DNA of 64,000 nucleotides. Origin: Castanea sativa. Its lineage: Eukaryota; Streptophyta; Magnoliopsida; Fagales; Fagaceae. Of this stretch, positions 50,660 through 61,909 are shown piece by piece. Under the pieces are notes generated by a model. It was given only the letters and a program-made list of their open reading frames with translations. It was not told the DNA's origin and made no database searches. Positions within the stretch are counted from its first letter, which is position 1, and every line of letters begins with the position of its first letter. Where the stretch lies: contig NC_134013.1 in NCBI RefSeq assembly GCF_040712315.1, positions 39,528,001-39,592,000 of the forward strand, in the 5' to 3' direction. Position numbers and translations under genes: made by a program.

Positions 50660-52536
50660 TTCTGGGTTTCCGTAAAAAGTGTTATTTTAGGTTTAGGTAA
50701 TTTATTTCCTTATTTTTAGGTGCTTTTTAATACTTTTTAGGCCAAATTTGGTTCATGTTATGGTTAGGTATTAATTAGGAGTTATTTTAGAATATGTTTT
50801 CTTGTTTGTCAAGTTTTATGGAGCCCTTAAATAGGCCCTTAATGTGTACACGTTTTAAAAAAAAAAAAAAATTATTCAATCAATAAAATTCAGACTTTTG
50901 TCTTTCTATTTTTTGGTGGGTTCCAGACCCTTTTTCTTTGTAAATTCAAGCTTATGTTTAGAAGCAAACATTTTTTTTGTTTCTCATTTTTTAGAAGTCG
51001 ATATTTTCTGCTTCTTGATGCTTCCGCATCTCGCATTAGTTGGTATCAGAGCCTTGATTTATCCTAATCCAACGGCTGATGTATAAGACGGTAGCAATTT
51101 CAGTGACAGAAAACTTAGCAAGTGTTACGTGACATATAGCTAGCATTCACAAATATCTTTGCTAGGATGATGTTGTTGGAGCATGGAAACAATAGAGATA
51201 ACTGTCGCGGAGACATAACTCATGGACAAAATTCATATAGGCCTTGTAAGAGAATTGAAAGTTTTAATGGTTATTTTTATAAAGTAGATTTTCTTGATTG
51301 GTTACTTGATCTAGATGATTGATTTGACCATGAGAATTTTTGTGTTGAGAAAAAGTTAAACTTGCTTTGTATAAACTTAGAGAGTATGCCTTATGTTGGT
51401 GGAAATGAATATAGATTGATAGAATTTGACAAGGTAAAGACAAAATTCATTCATGGCCAAGGATGAAAAAGATGCATGGTATCAAATTGTATCCTTTGGA
51501 TTGTGATGAATTTCTGTCATTTACAAAAAAAGATTATTTTTGGCCAAGAAGTTCACACTCAAATTATTTTTTGAGAACCATATATTCTACCATTAAGAGA
51601 AGAATTGTATGTTGAACAACATATTTTTCTTGAAGAAAATATAGAGATTTCAGAGAAAATTAATGAAGATATTGTTATAGAAGAAGAATCTAAAATTAAG
51701 ATTGTGGAGGAGATTAATGAGGACCCTATTATAGAGAAAGATCTTGAAGTCGAGGTAGTACAGACCATTTAAGAAGAAATTATAGAGGAAGTTGTCAACG
51801 TTCTCAATGAAGTCAAGGTAGTACAAACCATTTAAGAAGAAATTATAGAGGAAACATTGAAACAAAGTTTATTGATTTTATTGGGGTGGAAATTTTTGAT
51901 TTGATTTTTGACTCTTATTTGGTGAATATTGTCAATTGCATGAAGATCAAGGGACAAGAAGTTCAAGTTGCTCAATTGATGACTTTCAAGTTTGGCAAGA
52001 AGACAAGGAAGATAAAGTATTCAAAATATTTTTTCTCTTGACATGGAAGATTTCAGATTTCAAAGATGAACTCAAAGATGAGTTTGTTTCAAGTGGAGAG
52101 GTCTGATGTAGGGCATAATCTACAACTTAATTTTTGTAATTATTTACTATTGGTATTTTTATGTAAAATATGTTATTTTAGTTTTAGGTGATTTATTTCC
52201 TTGTTTTTAGGTGTTTTTAATATTTTTTTAGGTCAAATTTGGTTCTTGTTATGGTTAGGTATTAATTAAGAGTTATTTTAGAATATATTTTATTGTCTGT
52301 CAAGTTTTACAGAGCTCTTAAATAAGCCCTTAAGTCTGTACACGTTTGTTAACAATTATTCAATCAATAAAATTCAGACTTTTGTCTTTCTATTCTCTGG
52401 CGGATTTTAGACCCTTTCTCATCGTGGATTCAAGGAACCCTCATGTATTCAAGGTTATTTTTAGAAGGAAACATGTTTTGTTTCTCGTTTTCTAGAAATA
52501 GACGTATTTTGCTTCTTGATGCTTCCACATCCCACA
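50660..52536 (+). mobile_element. Short LTR retrotransposon with gag remnant
   Basis: The right LTR is 52104-52536 (TGATGTAGGG...CCCACA, 433 bp). The left LTR is truncated at its 5' side and ends ATCTCGCA at 51035. Both share caatcaataaaattcagac and gtcaagttttatggagc-like blocks. After the left LTR comes TGGTATCAGAGCC (51041-51053), a Met-tRNA primer site. Purine-rich aagtggagaggtc precedes the right LTR. The 1.07-kb interior keeps a gag-like FYKVDFLDWLLDLDD (51270) with stops, and no protease, RT or integrase. It is a non-autonomous or internally deleted element. Confidence 0.8.
51041..51053 (+). promoter_or_regulatory. Primer-binding site (initiator Met-tRNA type)
   Basis: TGGTATCAGAGCC follows the left LTR by five bases and matches the standard plant retroelement primer site. 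Confidence 0.85.
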
Positions 52537-53632
52537 TCACGTTGGATTATGGCTTGAACAAGAATATGGATATGTGTTTGATGGATGTCCTAAGAAAAAA
52601 AACAGTAGTGATGGACGCAACGGCTTTGAAAGGGAAATTTGGTTCGGTTTGCTCTATGCTGTTACTTAAGGTATAGGCGCTTCTCTGTGAAGAAGGTGTT
52701 TGGACGGGTAGAAATAAAAAATATATTTATTGATTTTTGGAGAGAGAAAAAATTAGTATTTAAATATAATAGAGAAATAAATCTTGAGGCTGATTTAGGT
52801 GTATGTTTATTAAAGTACTAAAAATAGATTTTTTTGGGTTAGTTTAGCTAAAATTGTGCCTGATGTGAATACTCTTAATTCCTTAACTTAGGGTCCTTAG
52901 ATTAGGGGGGAATTACACTAACAGTTGAATCTCCTCCTTAAGATTTATTACCTTAAAGCAATGGCGGGGGCTTCATGCTCAAACCACATAGGAGTAATTT
53001 AGTTTATTTTGCACCCAATGGAAACTTTAGATAAGTTTGTCTCTAAAACGTTAAACGTAATACTATTAAACTATTAGTTTGCCTCCAAAAGATGAGTGTA
53101 ATCTCACCCTCCTAAAAAGAGATAAATATTGTTTTCTTTTTCTCTCTTTTTTTTTTTTTCTTTTTTTCCTTTTTGAAGTCAAGAGATAAATACTGCTAAT
53201 AGTATTTCACAATATGTAATTTACTTTCTTATCATTTGACCAACTTTTTTTTGATAATAATAATTTTTTTTTTGGAAACAAACACACACATAAAAGAGAG
53301 GGAAAATGGTTCTAACTAGCACTAATATAGGGTCGGATCGAGTCGATTTCACTATCACCCGCAACCCGACCCAATAACAATCGGGTTTATCAGGGGGAAA
53401 CCAACCCAACCCAAAAAGTATGGGTCTCTAGTCGGGTTGGGTTAAGTGGTTGGGTATTGGGTCAGATCTATCTTTCTTTCTTTTTTTCCTTTTTTTTTTT
53501 TTTTTCAAATTGTGTGAAGGTGAAAGCTTGAAAGGCATTGAAATAGCCACCACTTTAATGAACTATTAATGGGAAAAAATTACTTACTCTATTACTCAAA
53601 CTTTGCCATTTAAAAGTTGTCATGGTTTTATT
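52537..53632. other. AT-rich DNA, no gene recognised
   Basis: Contains a stretch rich in gggtcgg/cccgacc motifs (53328-53466), forming short inverted repeats. Similar motifs recur at 59680-59830. Otherwise nothing definable. Confidence 0.45.
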
Positions 53633-53771
53633 TTTTATTTTGGGTAAACTACGTATTTGGTCCCTATTCTTTACATTATATTTCAATTTGGTCCCTAACT
53701 TTTCAAATGTGTCAATTTGGTCCCTAACGTTTCAATGCTGTTATCTCTAGGATGAAAATTACTGACATGAC

Positions 53772-54288
53772 CAAGGTTGTTAAAATCGGGATCCTATGTA
53801 GGATCGTGGGAGGTAGGTAGGATCGTAGATCGAATCGTGGATCGTAAGATTCTACATTATTTGAGAAAAAAACAAAAAATACACATTGATACGTTAAATA
53901 ATTACATAAATTATACATTCATTGATATAATTATCATACATCACTACATCCATTTATAAGCATCATTTAAAGAGGTTAAAAACCTCAAAATGTGACACTC
54001 TATTGGAATATTTTTTATTTGAGTCCAACTGACACTCTCTCTACATTAGAGTGGAAAAACTTGGTCTATTGGGATTTTATTTTTCATTTAGGTCCAATGA
54101 GCCTTCTATCAAGTTGAGGAAGATTACAAGAAACCAAGGTCATTTAGGATCGTCAAAATCATATGATCTGACCGATCCTGAATGATCGCAAAGATTCTTG
54201 AAAGATTTGGATTGTTTTGGGCAGGTGGGATCGTAAAATCATAAGATCGTAGGATCGTAGGATCGAGATTGAGATTTTGACAACCATG
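53772..54288. mobile_element. hAT-type MITE, 517 bp
   Basis: TIRs CAAGGTTGTTAAAATC and, reversed, CATGGTTGTCAAAATC (14 of 16 match), with an exact 8-bp duplication gacatgac at 53764-53771 and 54289-54296. The 8-bp length and CA...TG ends define hAT elements. The interior is full of ggatcgtagg-type subterminal repeats, typical transposase-binding arrays. It interrupts the left arm of the Mutator-like element. Confidence 0.88.
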
Positions 54289-55565
54289 GACATGACAAAT
54301 GACCTAAATAAAAAAATCATTTTTTACCACATCAATGGACACATGTACCGCCAAGTCAATTTTTTTTAAACCCAAACCAATTTTTTTTGTTTGATTAGAA
54401 AGTTTGCTGATTTTATTAAACAGGGCAAACCCAAATTATCTCCCTAAAATCCAAAATCCCTAATGGTGTGGACTATGGTGCCTTCTTCTTCTAGTGGCGC
54501 CTTCTCCTTCCAGCGGCGATCTTCGGGCAACGCATTCAAATGAGCAGCCATAAAAAAACCCACAAGAACAAACATAAGCATAAAAGAATAGCCACAAACA
54601 ATCTGAGCTCCAAACAAAAGTATTATATGAAATCATCATCTAAAACATATGATTGATGACAGATTGAGAACAAGTGACCAGTAGCAAAAATATTAAACAC
54701 CAAAATATCGAGGCAAGTCCTAATTTTGAAAATTTTCCAAGGTGACTATTCACATCAAAACGTTTGTCAAGGAGCCTTCTAAGTTCAGAGCCAAAATACC
54801 CCAAGGTGTCTCTCAGCTTCTAAGTTCAAAGCCAAAAAACCCCAAGTTTCTACTACTTCCCCCAAAATCCAAAATAATAATTTACCCTCTAAAAAAAATT
54901 GGGAGAGAGAGAGAGAGAGAGTTGAACCTTCTGCAGCTAAAGAGCAAACTCAGCCCCAGTCCTCGCTGCCAGACCTAGCCGTTGCCACCTGAAACATCTA
55001 TGTTAGCCGAGATAGTTAGGGCTCAAGGGTGTAAAATTGAACTTTGAGATATATATATATATATATATATATTTCCTGTTCATAAAACTTGACAAGCTGT
55101 ACATAATTTTTAGGAAGAAAATTGAACTTTGAGCTATATTTTATGGATTAAAATAATATTTTGGACCCTTTTTGGTTCGCCATACACTTCTATGTATTAA
55201 TGGCCTGTTTGGAAATTTAGAGAGGGAGGAGAGTAGAAGAGAGGAGAGTAGTTAGAAGAAGAGTAAAGGGAATGGTTTCCCTCTACCTTGTTTAGATGTT
55301 TTTAAAATTAGTAAGGGGGAAGAGAGTAATTAACCATTCCTCTTGTTTGGATGTTTTAAAAATTAGGATGGAAAGGAGAAGAAATTATTTAAATAGACAA
55401 ATTTACCCCTATTTGAAAAGGACTTGCAACATTGGTCTATGATTAATTTGTTAAATTAAAAAATTATTTAATCAACATTCTTTTTTTTTTTTTAATAAAA
55501 CGGTCAGAAATTTAATCAACATTCTCATTCCATCAAATACCACTAATAAAAGTATAAAATTACTC

Positions 55566-55570
<5 letters not shown>

Positions 55571-55620
<50 letters not shown>
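55571..55620. repeat. TA microsatellite
   Basis: About 25 TA units inside the PIF/Harbinger-like element. Confidence 0.9.
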
Positions 55621-55625
<5 letters not shown>

Positions 55626-55719
55626 CTACTATTAGCTATTATAAAATAATTTTTATTACCTCAAAAAAATTATAATAAAAAAATAAAAAAACCTCCTCCA
55701 ATTTTCGATGTGATCAGGT

Positions 55720-56035
55720 CCAAATTATTCCTCGCGAAATGGCGCCATGAGATTCGATTGTGATCGGGTCGGTGATGAAACGCCGTTGCTGCCTCCGATT
55801 GAGATCGAGATTACATCAACGTCGTCCTTAACGGTAGCGTCGAAGGTGGAGAAAATATTGGATCGAAGCAACCTGAGTTCTTCCAGCAAACTTTGTACAC
55901 CGCCAAACGAGCTTTCGGAGCCACACTGTATCCGTCAGCGTCTCTCGGTGACCGATACTCGACCGTACCGTATCTTTGCTCGTTATCGAACCACCGACAC
56001 TCGCCGAAGCATCATGACCTTTTGAGAAAAACTTA
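55720..56035 (+). pseudogene. GC-rich captured DNA, source unknown
   Basis: The base composition is that of plant exons rather than of the AT-rich host DNA. Two overlapping frames stay open: one from ATG 55747 for 92 codons (ETPLLPPIEIEITSTSS), another containing KQPEFFQQTLYTAKRAFG. I recognise neither. It lies just before the SEC31 fragment and might be another part of that capture or a separate gene. Confidence 0.4.
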
Positions 56036-56079
56036 GCTCCGATCAACTTCGGTTACAGTTTTGAATCGTGAATTTCTCT

Positions 56080-56210
56080 TCGATCAACTTCCGGCCGCAT
56101 CGCCTCGTTTGCAATTCTTCATTCGGTGCGGAAAAGTTCTTGCTCGGTCTCATTGCCGGTGGTTTGGTCGATGGGACTATTGATATCTGGAACCCTCTTG
56201 CTGTGATCCG
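56080..56210 (+). pseudogene. SEC31: Captured SEC31 exon fragment
   Basis: The frame reads NSSFGAEKF, then LLGLIAGGLVDGTIDIWNPL and AVIR. This is the first WD-repeat region of plant SEC31, the outer COPII coat subunit that shapes ER-to-Golgi vesicles. The match (GLIAGGLVDGxIDIWNPL) is strong by memory. A splice donor (gtaatt) follows at 56211, so genomic DNA with an intron border was captured, not a processed mRNA. The fragment lies inside a PIF/Harbinger-like element, with no other SEC31 exons near. Confidence 0.8.
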
Positions 56211-56854
56211 GTAATTTTTGGTCTGGTTTGGTGAATTGTGTGAATTGAATTTAGCTGAGCTGGTTACATTGTTTGGGAATTTGTGAAATTTTCTCAGCAA
56301 ACAAACAAAGATTATTTATATAATTGGTTTGTAATTTTGTTAATTTAAAAAGGGTAAATTGGAGAATTCATTTGGTCAATAATTTATTTACTCTACTCTC
56401 CCTCCAAATCTCTCCAATTTGGAGGAATTAAAAATGAGGGGTTAGAGGTAGTTGAAACCCCTCCAAATCCCTCCTCCTCTTTCCTTAAAAAACTTCCAAA
56501 TAAGGTAATTGAATTACTCTCCCTCCCTTTACTCTACTCCCTCTCCTTGTTTAAACTTCCAAACAGGCCATAAGTTTAAGCCACATTATAAGAAAGGGAA
56601 CCTTAAGATCCCCACTAAAATTAGTCACCAGCTACCAACTGTATTTCCGTTGAGACCAAGGGATGAGCATATGTGAGACAGAGGGACTTTAATTTTTTTC
56701 CCTAAGCCTAGTCTCCGTTAGAACTACAATTTATTAATTTATTTTTAAATATTTTAATATGATGTGGCTGTACAGTTGGCAATTGATGTGATTGGTAAAT
56801 TAATTTTTTATTATTCTGTTTGATACATCAGATTTTTTTCATCCAATAGATAAC

Positions 56855-57045
56855 GAGAGGTGCTACGTCCACAACATTTTTACAATATTTTTACAACAAA
56901 TCATAGGTGGTTAGTTGTTATTGGTTCAAATTTGAACCTAACACTAAGATTACTTTTTTGCCCCAACAATAACAACCAGTAACATCCTGCCACTTAGGAT
57001 TTGTTGTAAAAATGTTGTAAAAATGTTGTGGACATATTATTTCTC
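56855..57045. mobile_element. Mutator-type MITE, 191 bp
   Basis: Begins gagaggtgctacgtccacaa; the right end reversed is gagaaataatatgtccacaa. An exact 9-bp duplication atagataac flanks it (56846-56854, 57046-57054). It sits in the right arm of the larger Mutator-like element, and removing it with one duplication restores that arm's similarity to the left arm. Confidence 0.92.
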
Positions 57046-57181
57046 ATAGATAACAGCAGGAACTAAATTAACATGACACTGAAAGTTTAAGGACCAAATT
57101 GACTCAATTAAGAGGTTAGAGACTCAATTGAAATATGGTGTAAAAGAGAGGGACCAAATACGTAATTTACTCTTTTATTTT

Positions 57182-57883
57182 TAAACTTCCATGTTTGAAG
57201 GATCTCCACTTTTTATGATAATAAATATTAATGTCTTTTTCTTTATCAAGTTAATGCATGTCTGTTTAGGCAATATTTTTTTTGAAATTATTTTACTAAT
57301 TTAGTGATTTACATTAATGTGAAAAATTAAATTCAATAATTTATTTATTGTCTGAGTATTGATTGTTTTAATTTGATCTGAGTATATTTGTTTCTTCTCT
57401 CTTGCGTGCGTGCTTTGTGCCCAATGATGGATTTTTTTTTTTTCAAAATAACATCAATTTCCAAACAATTTTGTTAGTTAGTACATTTTCAAAACTATTT
57501 AAGAAATTAACATATTGAATATATCTCTTGATTCATCCATTACCCATTCATTTAAAATCTATATTATCAGATAATTAGGTCATAAATTTAATCTATCTAT
57601 ACTTTTTGAGTAAACTTCAGTGAAGATGCATGGTTCATAGATATTTCTATGGTCTTATTACTAAATGGTATATCTTCTACACTATGATCTTTGTATTTTG
57701 AGCAGCAAGTCATAAATGATACATATTTGTTCAAAAGCTAGAAATATTTTGTTAAATTCTCTGAAGCATTCTTTGTGCTTCTTGTTTTTATCTTTTTCTT
57801 CCCTACTAATGATAAGAGTTTTGATATTTTCACCCATGTGTTTTTTCATCTGTAACTTTTTATTTGCTTTTCTTGAGCACCAG
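57182..57883. other. Intron-like DNA before the ERD7-type exon
   Basis: AT-rich, ending in a T-rich tract and cag acceptor at 57881-57883. No further exon recognised. Confidence 0.5.
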
Positions 57884-58052
57884 ATTTGGAGAAAGTGCAG
57901 GGGAGGCCACTGAGGATGTGCTTGCAACTGCAGGGCACTGTGCTGGCACTGCTTGGAATATATTCAAGATTCGGAAGGCCATCAATCCAGCATCATCTGT
58001 CTCCACGGGAGTATTGAATTATGCTGCAAAGGACAGCAAAGGAAAATCTTAA
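57884..58052 (+). CDS. Last exon of an ERD7-like (senescence/dehydration) protein
   Basis: After a pyrimidine-rich tract and CAG acceptor, the frame reads [18 protein letters not shown], then [17 protein letters not shown] and a short tail before TAA at 58050. This is the C-terminal end of the plant senescence domain (ERD7 family), stress-induced proteins that bind membrane lipids and lipid droplets. The exon starts with the last base of a split codon. No upstream exons were recognised between 47 and 57.9 kb, although the family normally has several. Either a very large, transposon-filled intron separates it from the rest, or it is an orphan exon. The exon itself is undamaged. Confidence 0.7.
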
Positions 58053-61000
58053 GGGTCAATTGCACGGATTTATTTAACCAAGTTGGAAAGATAATTATCA
58101 CTAGTTTGCATATGTCTCTTAAAACTATGTAAGTGCCCAAAAGATCACTTTCACCATATGCTAGGAAGCAGTAATGCTTTTCCATATGGTGGTTATTTGT
58201 GCATTTGTGCCCCTTGTTCTTGACATGGTTTATCGAGCTAGCCATCATACAGACTCTTAACAAGGGGGTTCCCCAAGAATTTGCAACTAAAACATGTTAA
58301 TTAAACATGTTTAATCTACCCGCACATGTGAATGTAAGTATGTAACTAGGCCAATGACGAGCAAGTGCAAACTCTTCACACAAAGTGTTCAGGCTATTGA
58401 GGAGAAGTTTTCTGACATCAAAAATCAATTTGGAGCGTCGTACGATTCCATCTGATTCTTGTAAATGCACTTTGCAGTTTACATATAAGAAGTTCATTCT
58501 ACGACAGATGCTGATTGCTGAACAAGGAGGCGGTCCCCTTGTCCATTACAAGAAATAAAAGCAATGTGTCATTAGCTTATATGGTACTTACGTGCTTAAA
58601 CCATCTGCAGGTCTTGTGCTTAAAACGAGAGAAGGCATAATGTTTGCTTGAGCAAATGGCTGCCTTAACGTGTGGTAGCTAGGGGTTCATGAATATCAGA
58701 AACTTTGATGGCATGGATAGAGGTGCATGAATAACCAAAAAGTAATGGCATGGTAAATAGCACTCTAATTTGATCTTTGATTAGTATATTTTGATACATC
58801 AGTTGGCTTCATAAGTCATGCCATAAGTCTTCTACAAGCTGAGAAAGTCGAACTTGAATTGTTCTTTTTTATTTGTTGATAGAAAAATAGTTCTGCATTT
58901 TATTTATATATAAAAGGACAATGATCTGGATCTTCTTATTACTGGGTGACAATTTAAGCGATCATCCATTTTTATAATAACTAATTGCAAACCCACATGA
59001 GACATAAGAATATATGATTACTTTGTAATTGTAGTATGATGTATAATTTGTACTCTCTAAAAATTAAAAAATTTCTAAAATTATTTTTTATCTATCCATC
59101 TTTATATATATATATATCATTTTAGTATTTGGTGTGTTTGATTGAAATTATTTCTTTTTGAGGTAGTCCATATTTTTCTAAATTATATTATGGTGGGTTT
59201 TTTTTTTTTTTTTTACACAACTAAACTCTTTAAGTTTCAAATATATTATTCAAATTTCTCATTTCTTGAATGAGATATCGTAATAATCAAAACTCATCAC
59301 AAAATCACACTTGATATTACTTAAATAGTTGAGAAACAGATTCAAATACATAGCAAGATTGTATTTTGATATAAATTTTAATTTTCACTTTCAAAATAAC
59401 TGAGTATTATGTCAAACAAAAATTAAAAAAAAGCTATAAGATGGAGAGAAAATGCTTGTGATGAAGAACTAAAAAACACACACAAAATCGTATGTTAACC
59501 CAAAATAGTGTTATAAAAAAAAAAATACAATGATTCATCATCCTAAAGTTATGTTGCAAGAAAGAATATATAATCGAGAAAAAGAATAATCATCTTTTTT
59601 TCGGAAAAGGGAATAATCATAATTTCGTGCTTGTCTGATACATTACGTGTGTATTTGGTTTTTTAAATTTTATTTTAAGATCAGTCGGGTCGGGTTGGAC
59701 CCGAAACCAACCCGAACCCAAGGCTAACTCGAATATTGGACCCAAACCCGACCCAAGCATCCATCCAACCCCCCCAAGACCCTTCAGGTTGGGTCGAGTC
59801 GGTCAGGTTTGTTGGGTTGGCCGAGTCTATGCTTAGCCCTAGTTCTAACACAAAAGCACACTACAACTCCACTCAAAAGTTATGACAAAGATGGACCTAG
59901 GCAGTGGCCCGAGGCCCATTGGGTCCATTTTTTTTATTTTTATATAGTTATTATATGTTTAGTTTTTGTAGTTGGGCTCCCCTTCCAAAACCTTAGGTCT
60001 CCTCCTCAATAAGCCTAGTTAACCTCATCCAAATAACAAAAAAATAAGATAAAAACATTCACAATGGTGATTGTACTTTAGCAAAAAAAAAAAAAAAACT
60101 ATTTTGCCACCAAAGAACATAAAAATCATGTGTTATTGGAGAAAAAGTTAATTTTTTTACAACTACAGTAAATTGGTATAAATACTAGTTGACTTTAACA
60201 AGTTGTTAAAAATAAAATACAATATTTATTAAGATTATATCTCTTCCTTCAATTAAAAAACTCAAATTCTCTCTCTTTCTTTACTATTTTAATGAGTTGT
60301 TTATATTATTTTAGATAAAGTAATAAAAAAAAAACCTTTGATATTTAATGTTTTGTAAAAGTGAGGTGAAAAAATAAATAAAGTAATTTTTTTAAGTGCT
60401 AAAAGCTAAAATTTTTAGTACCACCACTGTGAATGCTCTAACTTCAACAAAAAAAGAAATCATAGCTAGTCTAGTATTAAAAAAACATTATTTTGTTTTT
60501 GTTTTTGTTGGTAAATGATTGCATCTTAATGTATTTAGAAACAACGATTTTGAGTATTTATAATTTTTGTAATATTATATGGATGCCATTTGGATTTTTT
60601 TTTTTCTTTTATACTCTGACTCTGTTAGCTTAAAATCCTGAGTCTATCCCTAAGTCATGATAACTTTTAAAGAGAGGTAAGGTAATTTATATTAAACACA
60701 ACACACTCTCTTAGGTAATGTAAAACAATTATCCATTATTTTTTTTGAAAAACAAACACAAACACACATAAAAAGTGAGAAAAGGGTACATAATCCACAC
60801 TACATAGCCATCACCTGACCACTACTAAACCTGCCACTACCTTTTTCATAATCCTCTATTAGTTTTTTTAATGAAAAAAGTACAAGTTTTTCATTACAAA
60901 CAATAATAATAGTAGGACTTAAGATAATGGAGTTGAGTTTAGTATTTTATACATATCTCTAATGAGTAACGAGTAAGCCATTTTTCTCAATTCACATCTT

Positions 61001-61909
61001 AGATTAGCAAGAGAGGGAGAAGTGTAACATGTTTAAAAACAAAAAACACAAAGAGAACGTAAAAGTTGTTTTTTTGGTAGAACATAAAAGTTTACTCACG
61101 GAGCTTTTTCAACTATAATTGAAATTTAATTTTTCAATATCACAAGTTCAACATTTTAAATTTGAAATAAAATTCATCTTAGTAGGGAGAGTCATATATT
61201 TAAAACTTAAATAATTATTAAAAATAAAACACAACACTAATCCATAATGCCTCAATCCCTCTAATAATATTTTTTCTCCTCAATGTCTTGATTTTTTTTT
61301 TTTTTTTCAAACTTTCAAATTCCCATACTCTGAAACTTTTAAATAATTAGAAGAATAGGAAAAGAAAATTTAATTTTACCTAATTTTTCTAAAAACAATT
61401 AAGATAATGAGGTGGTATAAAACTTTCCATATGATTGCTATACTTTTTAACACTTTTACAATGATTTATTTTTTCAATTTATTTTAAATACTCAAATTAT
61501 ATGTTAAACTTAATGCACTTAGATTAATCTTTTGAATTATTGCTGAAATCTTATCTTTTGGCTCCGCCACTGACTCGTACCCTCCTCTCTGCTTCTTCTT
61601 CTGGCCTCCGCGTTACATAGCTTCTTCTTCTCACGGTTTTACTTTCTGCATCTTTCTTCTCCTCTGTTTACAGAAATCTTGTCTGCCTTTTTCTCTCTTT
61701 CTTTTTGACTGTTGGGAAAATGTGATAGAGATATTTGCGTGTCTCAAAGCATGTCCACGTGATTGCTTTTAATTTTTTGAAATTTGAGCAATAAATAGTC
61801 AACTTTTGTTATTTCTTTCTTTATTATCCTTCTTATTTTATTTTATTTTTGGTTGGGTGGAGTGTTATCCTTTTCAATTATCCAAGTATATGTATTAAAC
61901 TATCAATTA
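58053..61909. other. Intergenic DNA, no gene seen
   Basis: The first several hundred bases may be 3' UTR of the ERD7-like exon. Further on: TA tract (59105-59117), T runs (59195-59213), a cccgaacc/gggtcggg-rich stretch (59682-59825) able to fold, and a T run (61287-61308). No exon or RNA gene recognised. Confidence 0.45.

Larger units (their letters stand above)
55201..56570. mobile_element. PIF/Harbinger-like element carrying gene fragments, 1.37 kb
   Basis: TIRs: TGGCCTGTTTGGAAATTTA on the left and, reversed, TGGCCTGTTTGGAAGTTTA on the right (18 of 19). Flanked by TAA on both sides (55198-55200, 56571-56573), the PIF/Harbinger duplication. The subterminal parts are GGAG-rich. The interior holds a TA array (55571-55620) and a GC-rich block of genic DNA (about 55700-56215) unlike the surrounding sequence. 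No transposase, so it is non-autonomous. Confidence 0.85.
53642..57172. mobile_element. Mutator-like composite element, 3.5 kb, with three nested DNA transposons
   Basis: The left end gggtaaactacgtatttggt and the reverse complement of the right end, gagtaaattacgtatttggt, are TIRs that stay similar for over 100 bases. A 9-bp duplication ttttatttt lies at 53633-53641 and 57173-57181. It is low complexity, but of the Mutator length. The arms match the smaller element at 8161-8534. Interior: a hAT MITE in the left arm, a PIF-type element with captured exon, a small Mutator-type MITE in the right arm, and unidentified DNA at 54300-55200. No transposase is seen. Confidence 0.7.

Noticed and set aside
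56930..56960. ggttcaaatttgaacc palindrome considered as part of a tRNA TPsiC arm
   Set aside because: No acceptor or anticodon stem; it is inside the 191-bp MITE.
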